This document shows, piece after piece, positions 27,101 to 33,622 of a DNA stretch of 64,000 nucleotides. The stretch lies in NCBI GenBank assembly GCA_958295665.1, contig OY282560.1, positions 145,320,091 through 145,384,090 on the forward strand. The letters run 5' to 3'. Numbering within the stretch: the stretch's first letter is position 1; each line of letters opens with the position of its first letter. The stretch comes from Tipula vernalis. Lineage: Eukaryota > Arthropoda > Insecta > Diptera > Tipulidae. The notes under the pieces were generated by a model. It saw only the letters and a program-made list of their open reading frames with translations, was not told where the DNA came from and searched no databases. Position numbers and translations under genes: made by a program.

Positions 27101-30100
27101 TTCACTTGATAGTGGCAAACGCCCCGAGGTATACATAATTTGTAAATTAAAAAGTGAGTGGGTTCTTTATACCGGTTAGTATTATTCTCGAAAAATTTGC
27201 TCTGCGTCTAAAAAATTTACAAACCAGGAGTTAGTAACGGAGGGTTAAGTTGCATTACGTTTGTATTATGCAGCAAATCTTAATTTCATAAAAGTAGAAT
27301 GAGAGGAAATATTTTTAACTGGTGGTTGGTTCTCTTTTTTGTGCAACTGAATTGCATTTTGAATCTCCAAATATAAATTTTTATTTTTTTATAATGCTGC
27401 CATTTCGGAAGTCGTCATTTTAAGCTGACTATCAATAAATCAAATATAAAAAAATATAATAAGGAAAGGGCCTCATTCTCAAAATAGGAACATTCGCTAG
27501 AGCTGTAAATTTCTGTATTCGACAAAATTTTTCATATAGGAAGATCACATTATGTGTCACTGAACATTGTCAGTTTATTACCTCCTATTTGTTCAGACGA
27601 AGCCATCCGGGTGCGCAAAGTAATTAACTAAATTGCGATCATTTTTGTCGTTTTCTTAAAAGGTATTCTAGAAATTAAGCTTCTTTTTGAACTTCATTTC
27701 AATATAACGAATCCACGTAAGGCTAACAATTAAAATGTTCAGGTTTAGTGCTAATGACATTTCTCGCATTACTTTGGCACTTTGAACCAGCGTAACAATT
27801 TTTGACGCAGAACTAAAGTTCTACCGTTCTATTCATTACAAGGATAATTCGCTTCGTGGAACTGATAATTTCTATTAGGTCAATAAAAGTAAAGCCTAAT
27901 TTTTTAACCAACATCACACTTATACAAACCTGGATTTAAACATGGAAATAATTCACAGAATATCAAAAGGTGATGATGCCCTAGATAGGTTAGAGGAATT
28001 TGAAATATACATAGAACGTAATAACCCTCCCTCTGCTGCTTCACAAAAAAAAATTGGGCACACCTCAATTTTGACCGTTGGAGAAAACCACCAATTTAGT
28101 AGCAGGTAAGAATTGTATTTATTGGGTATGTAAAAGTAAGTTTCGTTTTTCTAATAGATGGCGTAATTGTTCTTATATGTCTTGTGTGAATCTGGTAATA
28201 TATGTTTTTGAAAAGTCTCTTCATAACCTTGAAAACGTAGTATATGACATTTGATTAAAATATAAACAACACAGTTTTTTATTCGATTTAAAATGGAGAG
28301 TTTGTGCCAAATAATCATCATTTGCGGGAAGTTTGTGCAGAGGGAGATTTAGGCGATTTGAAGAAGGTTTATTCGATGTTGAAGACGCACAATGTGAAGA
28401 TAGACCGAAAAAAATTGAAGATCAAAAATTGCAAGCATTATTGGATGAAGACAACACACGAACGCAATAAGAATTGGCAGAAGCATGCAATGTTGATCAA
28501 GCCGTTGTCAGTAGACTATATATGGAATTGGGATGGTTGAAAAATTTAGGAAATGTATACCACTAGAATTAACAGAAAGGCAGATGGAATGTTGAAAAAT
28601 CACTTCTGAAATGCTTCTCCAAAGACAACAAAGAAAGGGTTTTCTGCATCGACTTGTGACGAGATGAAAAATTGGTTTACTACGAAGCTTGGGTAAAGCC
28701 TGGTTCATCATAGCAAAAATATACAACAAAACTTCCCGCAAATGACGATTAAAACTTGTTGTTTATATTTTAATCAAATGTCATATACAGAAGAATTCAG
28801 TATATAAATTTTGGTCCCAAATTTCCTCACTGCCTCATGAGAATTTTGTATACGTACAAGGAGTATAAGATACATTTTGTTATTGTGTTCTGTCATTTTC
28901 GTTGTTTGTATTAGTGTATCTTTTTGTGACGGTAAGTATCAAAAATAAGCCAATCGGTTGAAATCAGTTGAAATCGGGAAAATTTTTTGATGCTTATGCT
29001 CACGTGTGAGAATATTTCACTTGCTATGAAGCAAGAGAATTAACAATACCGTGTTGTTCGTTGTAAATATTTTTTGAATATTCTACTTTTAGTAAAGTTC
29101 TTTTATTGTATAATAAAAAAATGTATTTCTTTAGTTTTAACTTAACATGTTTGTTTATTAATTTTTTAGATTTCGTGTTGCAAAAGCAGATTAATTTTTT
29201 ATTAAAAACTTAATTAAATCAATCAAATATTGTGTAAGTACAGTTTACATTATGTAAAGGTTATTAAAAAATACTTACACTGAAATACATTCAAAATACA
29301 TAATGTAAACTGTACTTTAACAATATTTGATTGATTTAATTCATTTTAATATTAAAGCCATCAAAAAATTCTGTTGAAAATTTGATAAATTTAAACAAAT
29401 CGAGAGTAATCGCTATTTGTTTTAACAAGCTGTATTTGAAATTGATAATGATGTTTTACGAAACCTTTTTTACGTACAGCGTCACATACATATGTATTTA
29501 AACTCTTCTTTCTTATTCCTTTATTTTCTGTTTATCTTGCTAACTACTACATGCATTTTATACATTTTTCCAATGCAATATGGAACGTAAACAAAATCAT
29601 ATGGGATTTTCAAATTCATTATTTTACATCGTCTTTATTATCAATTTAAACGAAATTTTTTTTTATAAATATAAATAATTTGAAATTAAATATATCGAAT
29701 TGCAGGTTGTATACAATTTTAATTGAAATTAATAAAATTTTAATACACAATTTTGCATTTTAGTCAATTGTTTTTTTTTTCAAACATCGTCATCTCCGTG
29801 TCCCTTTAAAAATTTCATTCGTATACGAAACCCTAATCTCAACAAAGAACACAAAATAACGATACGAAAAACTAAAAAGAGCATGAAGAGCATGAATATT
29901 TAAAGAGCATTCGAACACACACACAATAACTAATACCATTACGATCCGGTAATTCTCGCCTCACCGACTCATGAGACGACCAAAATTTATGTCCAGAAGA
30001 CAGAACAATTACGCCATCTATTAGAAAAACGGAACTTACTTTTACATATACCCAATATATTAGAATTATTAAAATCACATTAATGAAAGATAAAGAGTTT

Positions 30101-33100
30101 TAACGTGTATTTTACGTGTCTTTAATTATAATTATTTTTATAAATTAAATTCATTGTTTTTAATTACTTCTCGATAGTTTGAAGAGGAAACATGATGAAA
30201 TTCAACAATTCCTAAGGTTTTTTTTAAATAGAGTGAGCTGTGGAGCCATGGACACTGTGACCACTGAGACCTATTGCACATAGTCATAATTCTTACTTAG
30301 CTGACTAAACTGATTTTATTTGTTTGATGTTGAAGGGCCGAATGGCCAAGGGCCGAATCTCGAAAAGACGAACATATCAAAGAGCCGCATGGGTCAGAGG
30401 CCCTTGAACTTGTCGAAGAGCCGAATGTGCCGAATAGGTAATCTGTAATTCGCAATTTATTTACCACTTATTTTAAAATGGTCCATTTTTTGTGAAATTT
30501 TCCTTCACTTAATTCATTGAAAATAATATTTAAAATCATTGAATTTATTTTTAATGTAAAATGGTCTAAAGAAATTGAAAATATATACTTTATGAAAATT
30601 AAAATTCTCAATACAAATATTATGCTACATCCGGTGTTAAGTGGACATCTTCTGAGTCTTAAAATTATCAAACTTCAGATGGGTTAAATACATTCCTCGT
30701 TCTCAAAATCGGACCACCAAGCAAGCCTTGGTGTATGAATTTATTTGAATTCAATTTTTTATTAGTTTTTTATAATTTTTCCATTAATCCATTTAGTCGC
30801 TGTTCGCCAGGTCCTACTAAAAATCTGATAAATATTTTATGATAATCTTGTTATTATAGATAGAATCGTTCAAGATCTACCTGATCGTCTATTAAACATT
30901 TTAATTAACTTGGCTTAGGCAATCTAATTTCGATTTAATCTGGAAAAAAGGTTTACACAGATCTATAAAAAACACGGCTAATATTATGCCGCTGTGGTTC
31001 AAAAATAGGTTACGTGTATTATACAATACCTTTAACAGGTATTGATTATTTTCCTTATTCGAATTATAAAGATTTTGTTTACTGTGTGGATCGAAACTTC
31101 ACCATGTAATGAATGTATGATATGTGAAACTCAGGGGAGGTTTCAACCACTTGAACCCCCCAACCCTACGCCCCTGCGTGGAAGACCGCCTACCAAATTG
31201 ATCAAATTGATTTAACTAAACTTTGTTACCGTATCTAGCATTTGTAGATTGAAGGAAGTAGGAGCGATGAAACTACAGTTTGCGAGGACCGTATTCAAGG
31301 TTCTATGTAATTAAATTAGCCTTTCCTAACTTTTATTTTTCGTTTGCTATGAAAAAATGCTCAGTAGAATCAGATAAAGAAGAAACTTTCAAAATAAATA
31401 AATACGAGTATTCCTCTTCGTAATCTAATTGTATCGGAACTAACCAAAATAACATTATAAAGTCTCCCTCGTAATCTAAGTCTAAACTATCTTTTCATTT
31501 ATGTTTCTATATGCCCTCCTGCTTTTAACAATATGCAACATTGCAACATAATACAGATTGTGCAAAATAAATTTTTATAAAGATTAGCATAAAGTTAGCC
31601 CCCTTGTGGAATTTACAAGTCACCGAGTGGTAGTTTTAAATTTATGATGACAAAAGTTTAAATTAAAAAATCAATTATGTTTTGGCTTTGCCTCATGAAA
31701 TTTCATAAATAAGCGATTCATGACCATGTGACAAAAATTATTCATTCTCATAAAATCTGTGTTCAACCAAGGCCATTTCGTTGTTATTAATAAATGTGGC
31801 CACATGTGATACATTTCCACCTCTGTACTATTTCTCATATTCTATTTTCCATTCGACGGATGCACACATCGACCCAAACGAAATTTCACTTTTTATTGAC
31901 AATTCCGTATCACGTCGTGTCAATTAGATTACAACATGAGAAAAGATTCAAGTTCAAAACTATAAAACTAAAACAAAAACAATATTCTTTCAATTTAAAT
32001 ATAGATTCTATTTAGAAATTAAAGGAAAAATATGCACCGATTTTATCTGACTTTTGACTTTATTAAATATAACCGCCTTTTTTATAATTTCGATGTACTC
32101 GTACAACGTCAAAGTGCAACCAATGTAAGAAGTCAAATAACAAGAAAAAATTGGCAAAAACATTTAAAACTATAAAGTTATAATTTACTATAGTCATTCT
32201 AATAATGTTTGATTGTATGAGATGCAAAATTTATGACTTTATATGACATAAATTATAGTATGGCCGACAATAAAATATTGCAGAAGACGATAACGAACGT
32301 AATATAAATAGGTCACGTTTGACCTATAAACCATTTTTTAGTTTAAAAACTACATACTCAAAAACTCAGTTCATGACAGTTCATGTCACAACAAAACATG
32401 TTCACCAATGTTGTTTTGACCGTAATTTGGCACAATTTCAAAATCAAATACAGGCACACTATACTGATTAGTCTATTCGACTAAAATAAGCTTACCCTTC
32501 CTTCTACAATACGCGGTTGCACTGGCGGTTGTGGCGTCCTTTCAACTATTGGTATAATATGAGACGATGGTGGTATATTTCTGCCGCGTTCACGCATTGC
32601 CGGATGTATTGAATCGGGCCGTAAATGAGGCGGTCGCTCTTGCCTTATACCTATATATGGAGAAAAAAAAATTGTTTAATTGAAATGAAAAGGATTTTCA
32701 AAATATAATTTTCGTAAATCTAAGAATAAACTGATTAGTATTAATTAGTAAAGCGTATGGTGATGATTTGTGTGTAGAATTTGTTAAAAGCATGTCACAT
32801 TTTAAAAATTCAATAGACCGACAAATTAACTTCAAAATATGGTTTTGAAATTTTGCAGTATACTTTGTGGAAAATGAGTTTTTAATGGCAGTTTTTGCGT
32901 GGGTGTATATTAAATAATATGTTTGTTAAAAATACAAGAACCAGACCACGAAACGAAAGAATTTCGAAAACTTGTACAAATTTGTAGCTATGATGATGAC
33001 TTTACCTGTACTGGAAGTAAAAGAAATAAAACAATCTGTCGGTCTGAACCTAGTTGTACACAATTTTCTATAAATCTTTGAATTTTGTGTGACTTAAAAA

Positions 33101-33622
33101 TTCCGAACGGATTCAGTTCTTTTACCCTATTAATCGACATTGTTCTATAAAAAATTAGTTTTACCAAGATTTACCTCATGGCCCACCCGACTATTAAAAC
33201 TTGTTAGTTTCATGCTTATTTAATGTTAACAATTTTGGGTTAATTGTGATATATAAAATCGAAAACTATTTCCTTACTTATCACTTCATCTCCAATAATC
33301 ATAATTGTTTTCCGAAATGTTTTATCACCATACACAAGTGAGGCATTCCCAAAACTTTCTTCCTGATCAAGAACAACATCACAACACCCTAAACATGGTA
33401 TAAAAATAAAATAAAAATAAAATAAAATAAAATCTTTTTGTTACCTGAGCCTCGATGATCTTTGATTAAATTTTTAGATGGTCCGGTACCGGGACCGCCA
33501 AACATCATTGGATAAAAAACTTTCGGCCATAAAAATGCTATACATCCGACCACGGTCACCATTATGAAAAGTGTTTTCCGTGGCCCGATACCCGGTGGTT
33601 CTAACGACGTTACTGTTGACAT
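2230..33622 (-). CDS. ric-3: RIC-3, acetylcholine receptor chaperone (whole gene, spliced)
   Basis: RIC-3 is an ER membrane protein that helps fold and assemble nicotinic acetylcholine receptors. The gene is read on the minus strand in eight or nine coding exons: 33622-33445, 32650-32496, 14268-14128, 14065-13930, 12154-11823, 3976-3906, 3458-3222, 3133-2990 and 2670-2230. All have AG/GT borders. The family layout is visible: a first membrane segment (about residues 18-41), a Pro/Arg-rich linker, a second membrane segment (about 138-157, FLMPMYTIAIVSFFVYTIM), a coiled coil (about 282-312, LLRKKLQETENAMAKIIAQM) and an acidic C-terminus. Linker motifs RQERPPHLRP and PGMRPPMGAG agree with what I remember of fly RIC-3. 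Phase arithmetic allows the coiled-coil exon or the 3976-3906 exon but not both, giving 587 or 500 residues. The introns are loaded with transposons. An unfound microexon could alter the model. Confidence 0.88.
2990..3133 (-). CDS. ric-3: ric-3 exon (ILGLEMTATREDG block)
   Basis: The 48 codons lie between acceptor CATATTAG (AG at 3135-3134) and donor AAC/GTAAGT at 2989. Choosing this acceptor rather than the nearer TTTAG at 3122 keeps phase 0 with both neighbours. It also restores the block ILGLEMTATREDG, which resembles a conserved segment (LGMEMTA) I remember from fly RIC-3. The exon is too short and lacks a usable internal start to stand out as an ORF. Confidence 0.72.
3222..3458 (-). CDS. 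ric-3: ric-3 exon (Ser/Thr/Asn-rich linker)
   Basis: The 79 codons start ESKETSNGISPSSSTPSPIS and end HETGTVR, rich in Ser, Asn, Thr and Glu and probably disordered. The acceptor is AAAATAAAG (AG at 3460-3459) and the donor CGG/GTAAGA at 3221. Phase 0 on both sides. The polypyrimidine tract is weak, so the acceptor is the less certain end. Confidence 0.72.
3906..3976 (-). CDS. ric-3: ric-3 alternative exon (short helical segment)
   Basis: This short exon reads AIQGLIDAADEQFKRKENAT and ends SK at donor AAG/GTGACA (3905). The acceptor is TCGTCACAG (AG at 3978-3977) or the better TTTTGTTGTAG just upstream (exon start 3985). Either acceptor leaves two bases before the first full codon, so the upstream exon must end in phase 1. 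Exon 13930-14065 does; the coiled-coil exon ends in phase 0 and cannot be joined here. It therefore looks like an alternative to the coiled-coil exon. It could instead follow an exon I have not found. Confidence 0.6.
3986..5170. other. ric-3 intron, AT-rich, nothing firm
   Basis: Intron sequence with no recognisable gene or element up to the BEL/Pao relic. A 20-nt stretch at 4304-4323 is framed by splice-like signals on the minus strand, but its length does not fit the exon phases. Confidence 0.5.
5178..6960 (+). mobile_element. BEL/Pao LTR retrotransposon relic (pol)
   Basis: The plus-strand frames, broken by stops and shifts, follow the order of a BEL/Pao pol. Reverse transcriptase comes first: WDTAAKV, LLLKGPDL, then a frame change into EMFHQVLMRSEDRPCQQFLW and FGAACLPLTAQF at 5190-5480. 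A connection/RNase H segment with WFTGPLLL follows at 5890-6290. The integrase has a zinc-binding H-x-H...CQVCKNEKA at 6450-6600 and a core RVDIFGP with NGTNFRGAKTEL at 6670-6905. No LTR is visible at either end and a run of 15 G interrupts the RT part (5574-5588). It sits in a ric-3 intron in the opposite orientation. It is clearly inactive. Confidence 0.8.
5574..5588 (+). repeat. G15 homopolymer
   Basis: A run of 15 G inside the BEL/Pao relic, very unusual in this AT-rich window. It may reflect replication slippage or an assembly error. Confidence 0.9.
7170..8240. repeat. cluster of short dispersed repeats
   Basis: CAATTGACGATTGGAA occurs near 7174 and inverted near 7338, and TTGACGATTGGA recurs near 8216. 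CTACTCACAAGTAC occurs at 7364 and 7834 in direct orientation, each time beside GTAGCAAA-type sequence. This suggests fragments of one or two small non-autonomous elements. No coding sequence is recognisable here. Confidence 0.4.
8640..9475. repeat. foldback/MITE cluster with TACTGATTCGCTGGT ends
   Basis: The motif TACTGATTCGCTGGTT, or its inverse AACCAGCGAATCAGTA, occurs about seven times in both orientations (near 8841, 8890, 8936, 9140, 9195, 9375 and 9438). A block of roughly 100 bp at 8805-8905 reappears inverted at 9133-9235, including CTTTAAGAACTTTTCGTTCAG. One copy, 8934-9391, runs from GGGGTGACCAGCGAATCAGT to its inverse ending AGCCC and may be flanked by TATA. The whole looks like several related palindromic elements inserted in one another. 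Confidence 0.6.
9895..10085 (+). pseudogene. unclassified transposase-like ORF fragment
   Basis: A plus-strand frame without a start reads NHLNEGGLTKPTSEIMEDAK and ends SYLENFN at a stop. The 'GGLT.P' pattern occurs in the C-terminal part of several DDE transposases, including P-element relatives. That is only a resemblance. Upstream at 9639-9842 is another short frame ending KELENALNQIYILQE that may belong to the same relic. Confidence 0.3.
10701..11100. mobile_element. 400-bp element with 23-bp inverted ends
   Basis: GGCGAAATTAATTCATTTTC plus three more bases at 10701-10723 is matched exactly in inverse at 11078-11100. A diverged copy of the motif lies between at about 11039-11060 and another just outside near 11260. 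No transposase is encoded. A 29-codon frame inside (start near 10747) has a hydrophobic N-terminus but is probably chance. Non-autonomous, family unknown. Confidence 0.5.
11823..12154 (-). CDS. ric-3: ric-3 coiled-coil exon
   Basis: The 332-nt exon runs from acceptor CTGCTGAACAG (AG at 12156-12155) to donor GGCAAG/GTTAGA (GT at 11822-11821). It enters in phase 1 (two bases before the first full codon) and leaves in phase 0. The first two thirds are His/Asn-rich and low in complexity. The end forms the coiled coil LLRKKLQETENAMAKIIAQM, the segment RIC-3 proteins carry after the second membrane helix. A second in-phase donor (AAG/GTAGCT) lies 15 nt earlier and would trim five residues. Confidence 0.82.
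12647..12960. mobile_element. MITE with AGCCGCATTTCTTGACG ends
   Basis: AGCCGCATTTCTTGACG at 12647-12663 is matched with two changes in inverse at 12944-12960. Just inside both ends are GATCTGAT...GGATCA motifs. About 314 bp, non-coding. The relic at 608-1300 shares the terminus and the internal motifs, so it may be a longer family member. Confidence 0.5.
12779..12862. repeat. hairpin nested in the MITE
   Basis: GCGTATTGTATTCATCATATT on the left is matched in inverse by AATATTATGAATACAATACTCG on the right, with a loop of about 40 nt. It may be a smaller inserted element. Confidence 0.45.
13930..14065 (-). CDS. ric-3: ric-3 exon 4
   Basis: The 136-nt exon lies between acceptor TATTTTTGCAG (AG at 14067-14066) and donor ATAG/GTAACA at 13929. 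It encodes LVFKRPQSNLPYGAAQIQPD and ends TTKI plus one base (phase 1). It follows the second membrane helix directly, as expected for RIC-3. Confidence 0.85.
14128..14268 (-). CDS. ric-3: ric-3 exon 3 (second membrane helix)
   Basis: Forty-seven codons from acceptor TTTATTTTTAG (AG at 14270-14269) to donor ATGAAG/GTAGGA at 14127. The exon begins PGPIPGMRPPMGAG and ends with the hydrophobic helix FLMPMYTIAIVSFFVYTIM. Phase 0 on both sides. This is the most diagnostic RIC-3 exon in the window. Confidence 0.92.
14269..16430. other. ric-3 large intron, distal part
   Basis: No recognisable gene. A sequence of about 40 bp around ACTAAAATGAGAGAACATCT (15076) recurs in diverged form near 15188, about 113 bp on. 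This is probably a decayed tandem duplication. Confidence 0.4.
16440..17720 (-). mobile_element. CR1/jockey-type LINE fragment (reverse transcriptase)
   Basis: The minus strand reads, in order, the post-endonuclease linker (RLKPWMNNSLILRLTRKI near 17620-17670) and RT motifs KMATVISLFKKGD, NYRPISN and QFGFRANLGTEDALIELMNP at 17200-16810. GVPQGSVLGPILFLIYINSI and a KADDL block follow at 16640-16540. The spacing and the GVPQGSVLGP signature are those of CR1/jockey-group non-LTR retrotransposons. The frames carry several stops and shifts. It lies in the 18-kb ric-3 intron in the same orientation as the gene. Confidence 0.78.
18102..18186. repeat. (TA)n microsatellite
   Basis: About 42 TA units in a row. 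The long Tyr/Ile frames across it are artefacts. Confidence 0.97.
18225..19640 (+). mobile_element. CR1-type LINE fragment with internal loss
   Basis: The plus strand shows endonuclease-like sequence (EGVAIYMKWDIKCLAVA and FLEINLNSKGLLVGQF, 18240-18430). The usual linker (FEKFVPVRKIKP) follows near 18750. After an unrelated-looking stretch (18860-19130) it resumes with the C-terminal RT region: VQLYLGRNSFTKQEISSRLN, ANNNQLRLNTSLS and LGLNINSAFTWNNQ at 19240-19540. The catalytic RT core is missing. It resembles the family at 16440-17720 but lies in the opposite orientation. Confidence 0.7.
19645..20255 (-). mobile_element. mariner relic
   Basis: The minus strand reads AISNRLHAMGKIYKEGIWVP, then HELTGENKNRRLNIYLNLLS, as in mariner transposases just before the first catalytic Asp. 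It continues through PGDEL, WVDPGQPS and a degraded DNARP-like block to about 19700. Several stops and shifts are present and the N-terminal helix-turn-helix is missing. It abuts the 3' end of the LINE fragment. Confidence 0.78.
20256..21860 (+). mobile_element. unclassified DDE-like element, copy A
   Basis: Broken plus-strand frames encode a Cys-rich region (MCQKICKPLKLCRNKCMEKI, near 20610-20670) and then CKRCFRDTLGETDRLIRTTI near 20830. The block DQRGKHPSSRKVSE follows. Then come RFGIVASDTLSQNVS, an HDCRTNEPFCYMWHETIAKRG frame at 21310-21380, QNRNSFL, LVVGHQNLECDHALIEKGKK and SHIHHPHDWYNFVRAIGSRN at 21460-21610. I recognise this as a multicopy family of arthropod proteins often left uncharacterised. 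The acidic residues and His/Cys suggest an RNase-H-fold transposase. The stretch that should hold the central catalytic Asp is deleted between about 21440 and 21450. Terminal repeats were not found. Confidence 0.55.
21861..24050. other. ric-3 intron, AT-rich, no gene seen
   Basis: Long AT-rich stretch with poly-T runs (for example 22809-22823) and no frame that I can assign. Confidence 0.5.
24055..24552. repeat. small inverted-repeat cluster (ACGGCGGTAACTTTTC)
   Basis: The motif CGGTAACTTTTC occurs near 24197 and 24305, with AGTTACCGCTCG inverted near 24246 and AAGCAAATACGGCG near 24057. The segment 24293-24552 runs from CCAAGCAATACGGCGGTAAC to a diverged inverse ending TTGCTTGG, consistent with one MITE beside pieces of relatives. 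Confidence 0.4.
24830..26650 (+). mobile_element. unclassified DDE-like element, copy B
   Basis: Five consecutive plus-strand frames cover one degraded protein. The N-terminal part is acidic and Ser/Thr-rich with repeats (PIELASAPIELVSVPID, 25060-25497). It is followed by a Lys-rich block (25557-25650) and VCKQFFLSTLGYKP (25809). Next come AHPDVSHYRREHAPNRLYFP (25960) and HEKCESGTCTEWKKHIDRAN near 26145-26210. The end holds YSADLQKVIMLSRMEMF, VAVLWHEALSGRTKDELISS and ILWGDNCSAQNKNWAFFSFL (26260-26560). The DNC..QNKNW block carries a likely catalytic Asp and matches the QNRN block of copy A, so both belong to one superfamily. The 3' end is lost where a gypsy fragment begins. Superfamily name uncertain. 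Confidence 0.6.
26760..27110 (-). mobile_element. gypsy-type gag fragment
   Basis: The minus strand reads LDKELAGVEKRHKIMMLQRR, then YEFSDIEHAIAKFKGDDTY. After a deletion and frame change it gives RRHVIVMQEIAGPAQVDDTD and LIDFVIRTSG. This is the order of the gag capsid in a group of insect gypsy elements, with the middle of the domain missing. No pol or LTR is visible. Confidence 0.6.
27111..27940. other. ric-3 intron, nothing firm
   Basis: AT-rich intron sequence with no recognisable gene or repeat. Confidence 0.4.
27942..28109 (+). CDS. short hypothetical ORF, 55 codons
   Basis: ATG to TAA, reading MEIIHRISKGDDALDRLEEF and continuing with a charged segment ending QFSSR. The second half of the first line could form an amphipathic helix. 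I do not recognise it. A repeat shared with 29990-30058 begins just after the stop, so it may be part of a transposon. No promoter or conservation evidence is available. Confidence 0.15.
   Translation: MEIIHRISKGDDALDRLEEFEIYIERNNPPSAASQKKIGHTSILTVGENHQFSSR
28118..28185 (+). repeat. dispersed repeat, copy 1
   Basis: About 65 bp (TATTGGGTATGTAAAAGTAA, then TTCTAATAGATGGCGTAATT) found inverted at 29990-30058. The TAATAGATGGC motif also occurs near 7480. Probably fragments of one mobile element. Confidence 0.5.
28241..28787 (+). mobile_element. internally deleted mariner with 31-bp TIRs
   Basis: TATATGACATTTGATTAAAA plus 11 further bases at 28241-28271 is matched exactly in inverse at 28757-28787, and both ends lie on TA. 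A second inverted pair (CATTTGCGGGAAGTTT) lies just inside, near 28319 and 28728. Between them is a shortened mariner transposase: DRPKKIEDQKLQALLDED, the ACNVDQAVVSR helix-turn-helix and LTRDE-like VTRDEKLVYYEAWVKPGSS. The catalytic third is missing. The copy is clean at its ends but inactive. Confidence 0.78.
29211..29341. mobile_element. 131-bp palindromic MITE
   Basis: Two arms of about 45 bp (AATTAAATCAATCAAATATT at the outer end, CAGTTTACATTATGTA at the inner end) are inverse copies with only two or three differences. They are separated by about 40 nt. The RNA or single strand would form a long hairpin. No coding capacity. Confidence 0.72.
29990..30058 (-). repeat. dispersed repeat, copy 2
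   Basis: Inverse copy of the 28118-28185 repeat with small differences. Confidence 0.5.
30059..32490. other. ric-3 large intron, proximal part
   Basis: No gene recognised. Around 30334-30440 the short motif GGGCCGAAT/GAGCCGAAT is repeated imperfectly five or six times. Near 31130-31190 a C-rich stretch (CTTGAACCCCCCAACCCTAC) stands out from the AT-rich surroundings and may be a transposon end. Confidence 0.4.
32496..32650 (-). CDS. ric-3: ric-3 exon 2
   Basis: The 155-nt exon enters in phase 1 after acceptor CCATATATAG (AG at 32652-32651) and ends in phase 0 at donor GGAAGG/GTAAGC (32495). It encodes IRQERPPHLRPDSIHPAMRE, RGRNIPPSS and VERTPQPPVQPRIVEGR, the Pro/Arg-rich region between the two membrane helices. 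Confidence 0.9.
33401..33434. repeat. (AAAAT)n minisatellite
   Basis: Repeated AAAATA-type units inside ric-3 intron 1, ending about 10 nt from the donor of exon 1. Confidence 0.7.
33445..33622 (-). CDS. ric-3: ric-3 exon 1 (start and first membrane helix)
   Basis: ATG at 33622-33620, then MSTVTSLEPPGIGPRKTLFI and a membrane helix through VTVVGCIAFLWPKVFYPMMF. The exon ends in phase 1 at donor TCAG/GTAACA (33444). The phase matches exon 2, whose two leading bases complete a Gly codon. No in-frame upstream ATG is nearer, and A/T-rich 5' sequence follows without obvious core promoter motifs. Confidence 0.92.
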
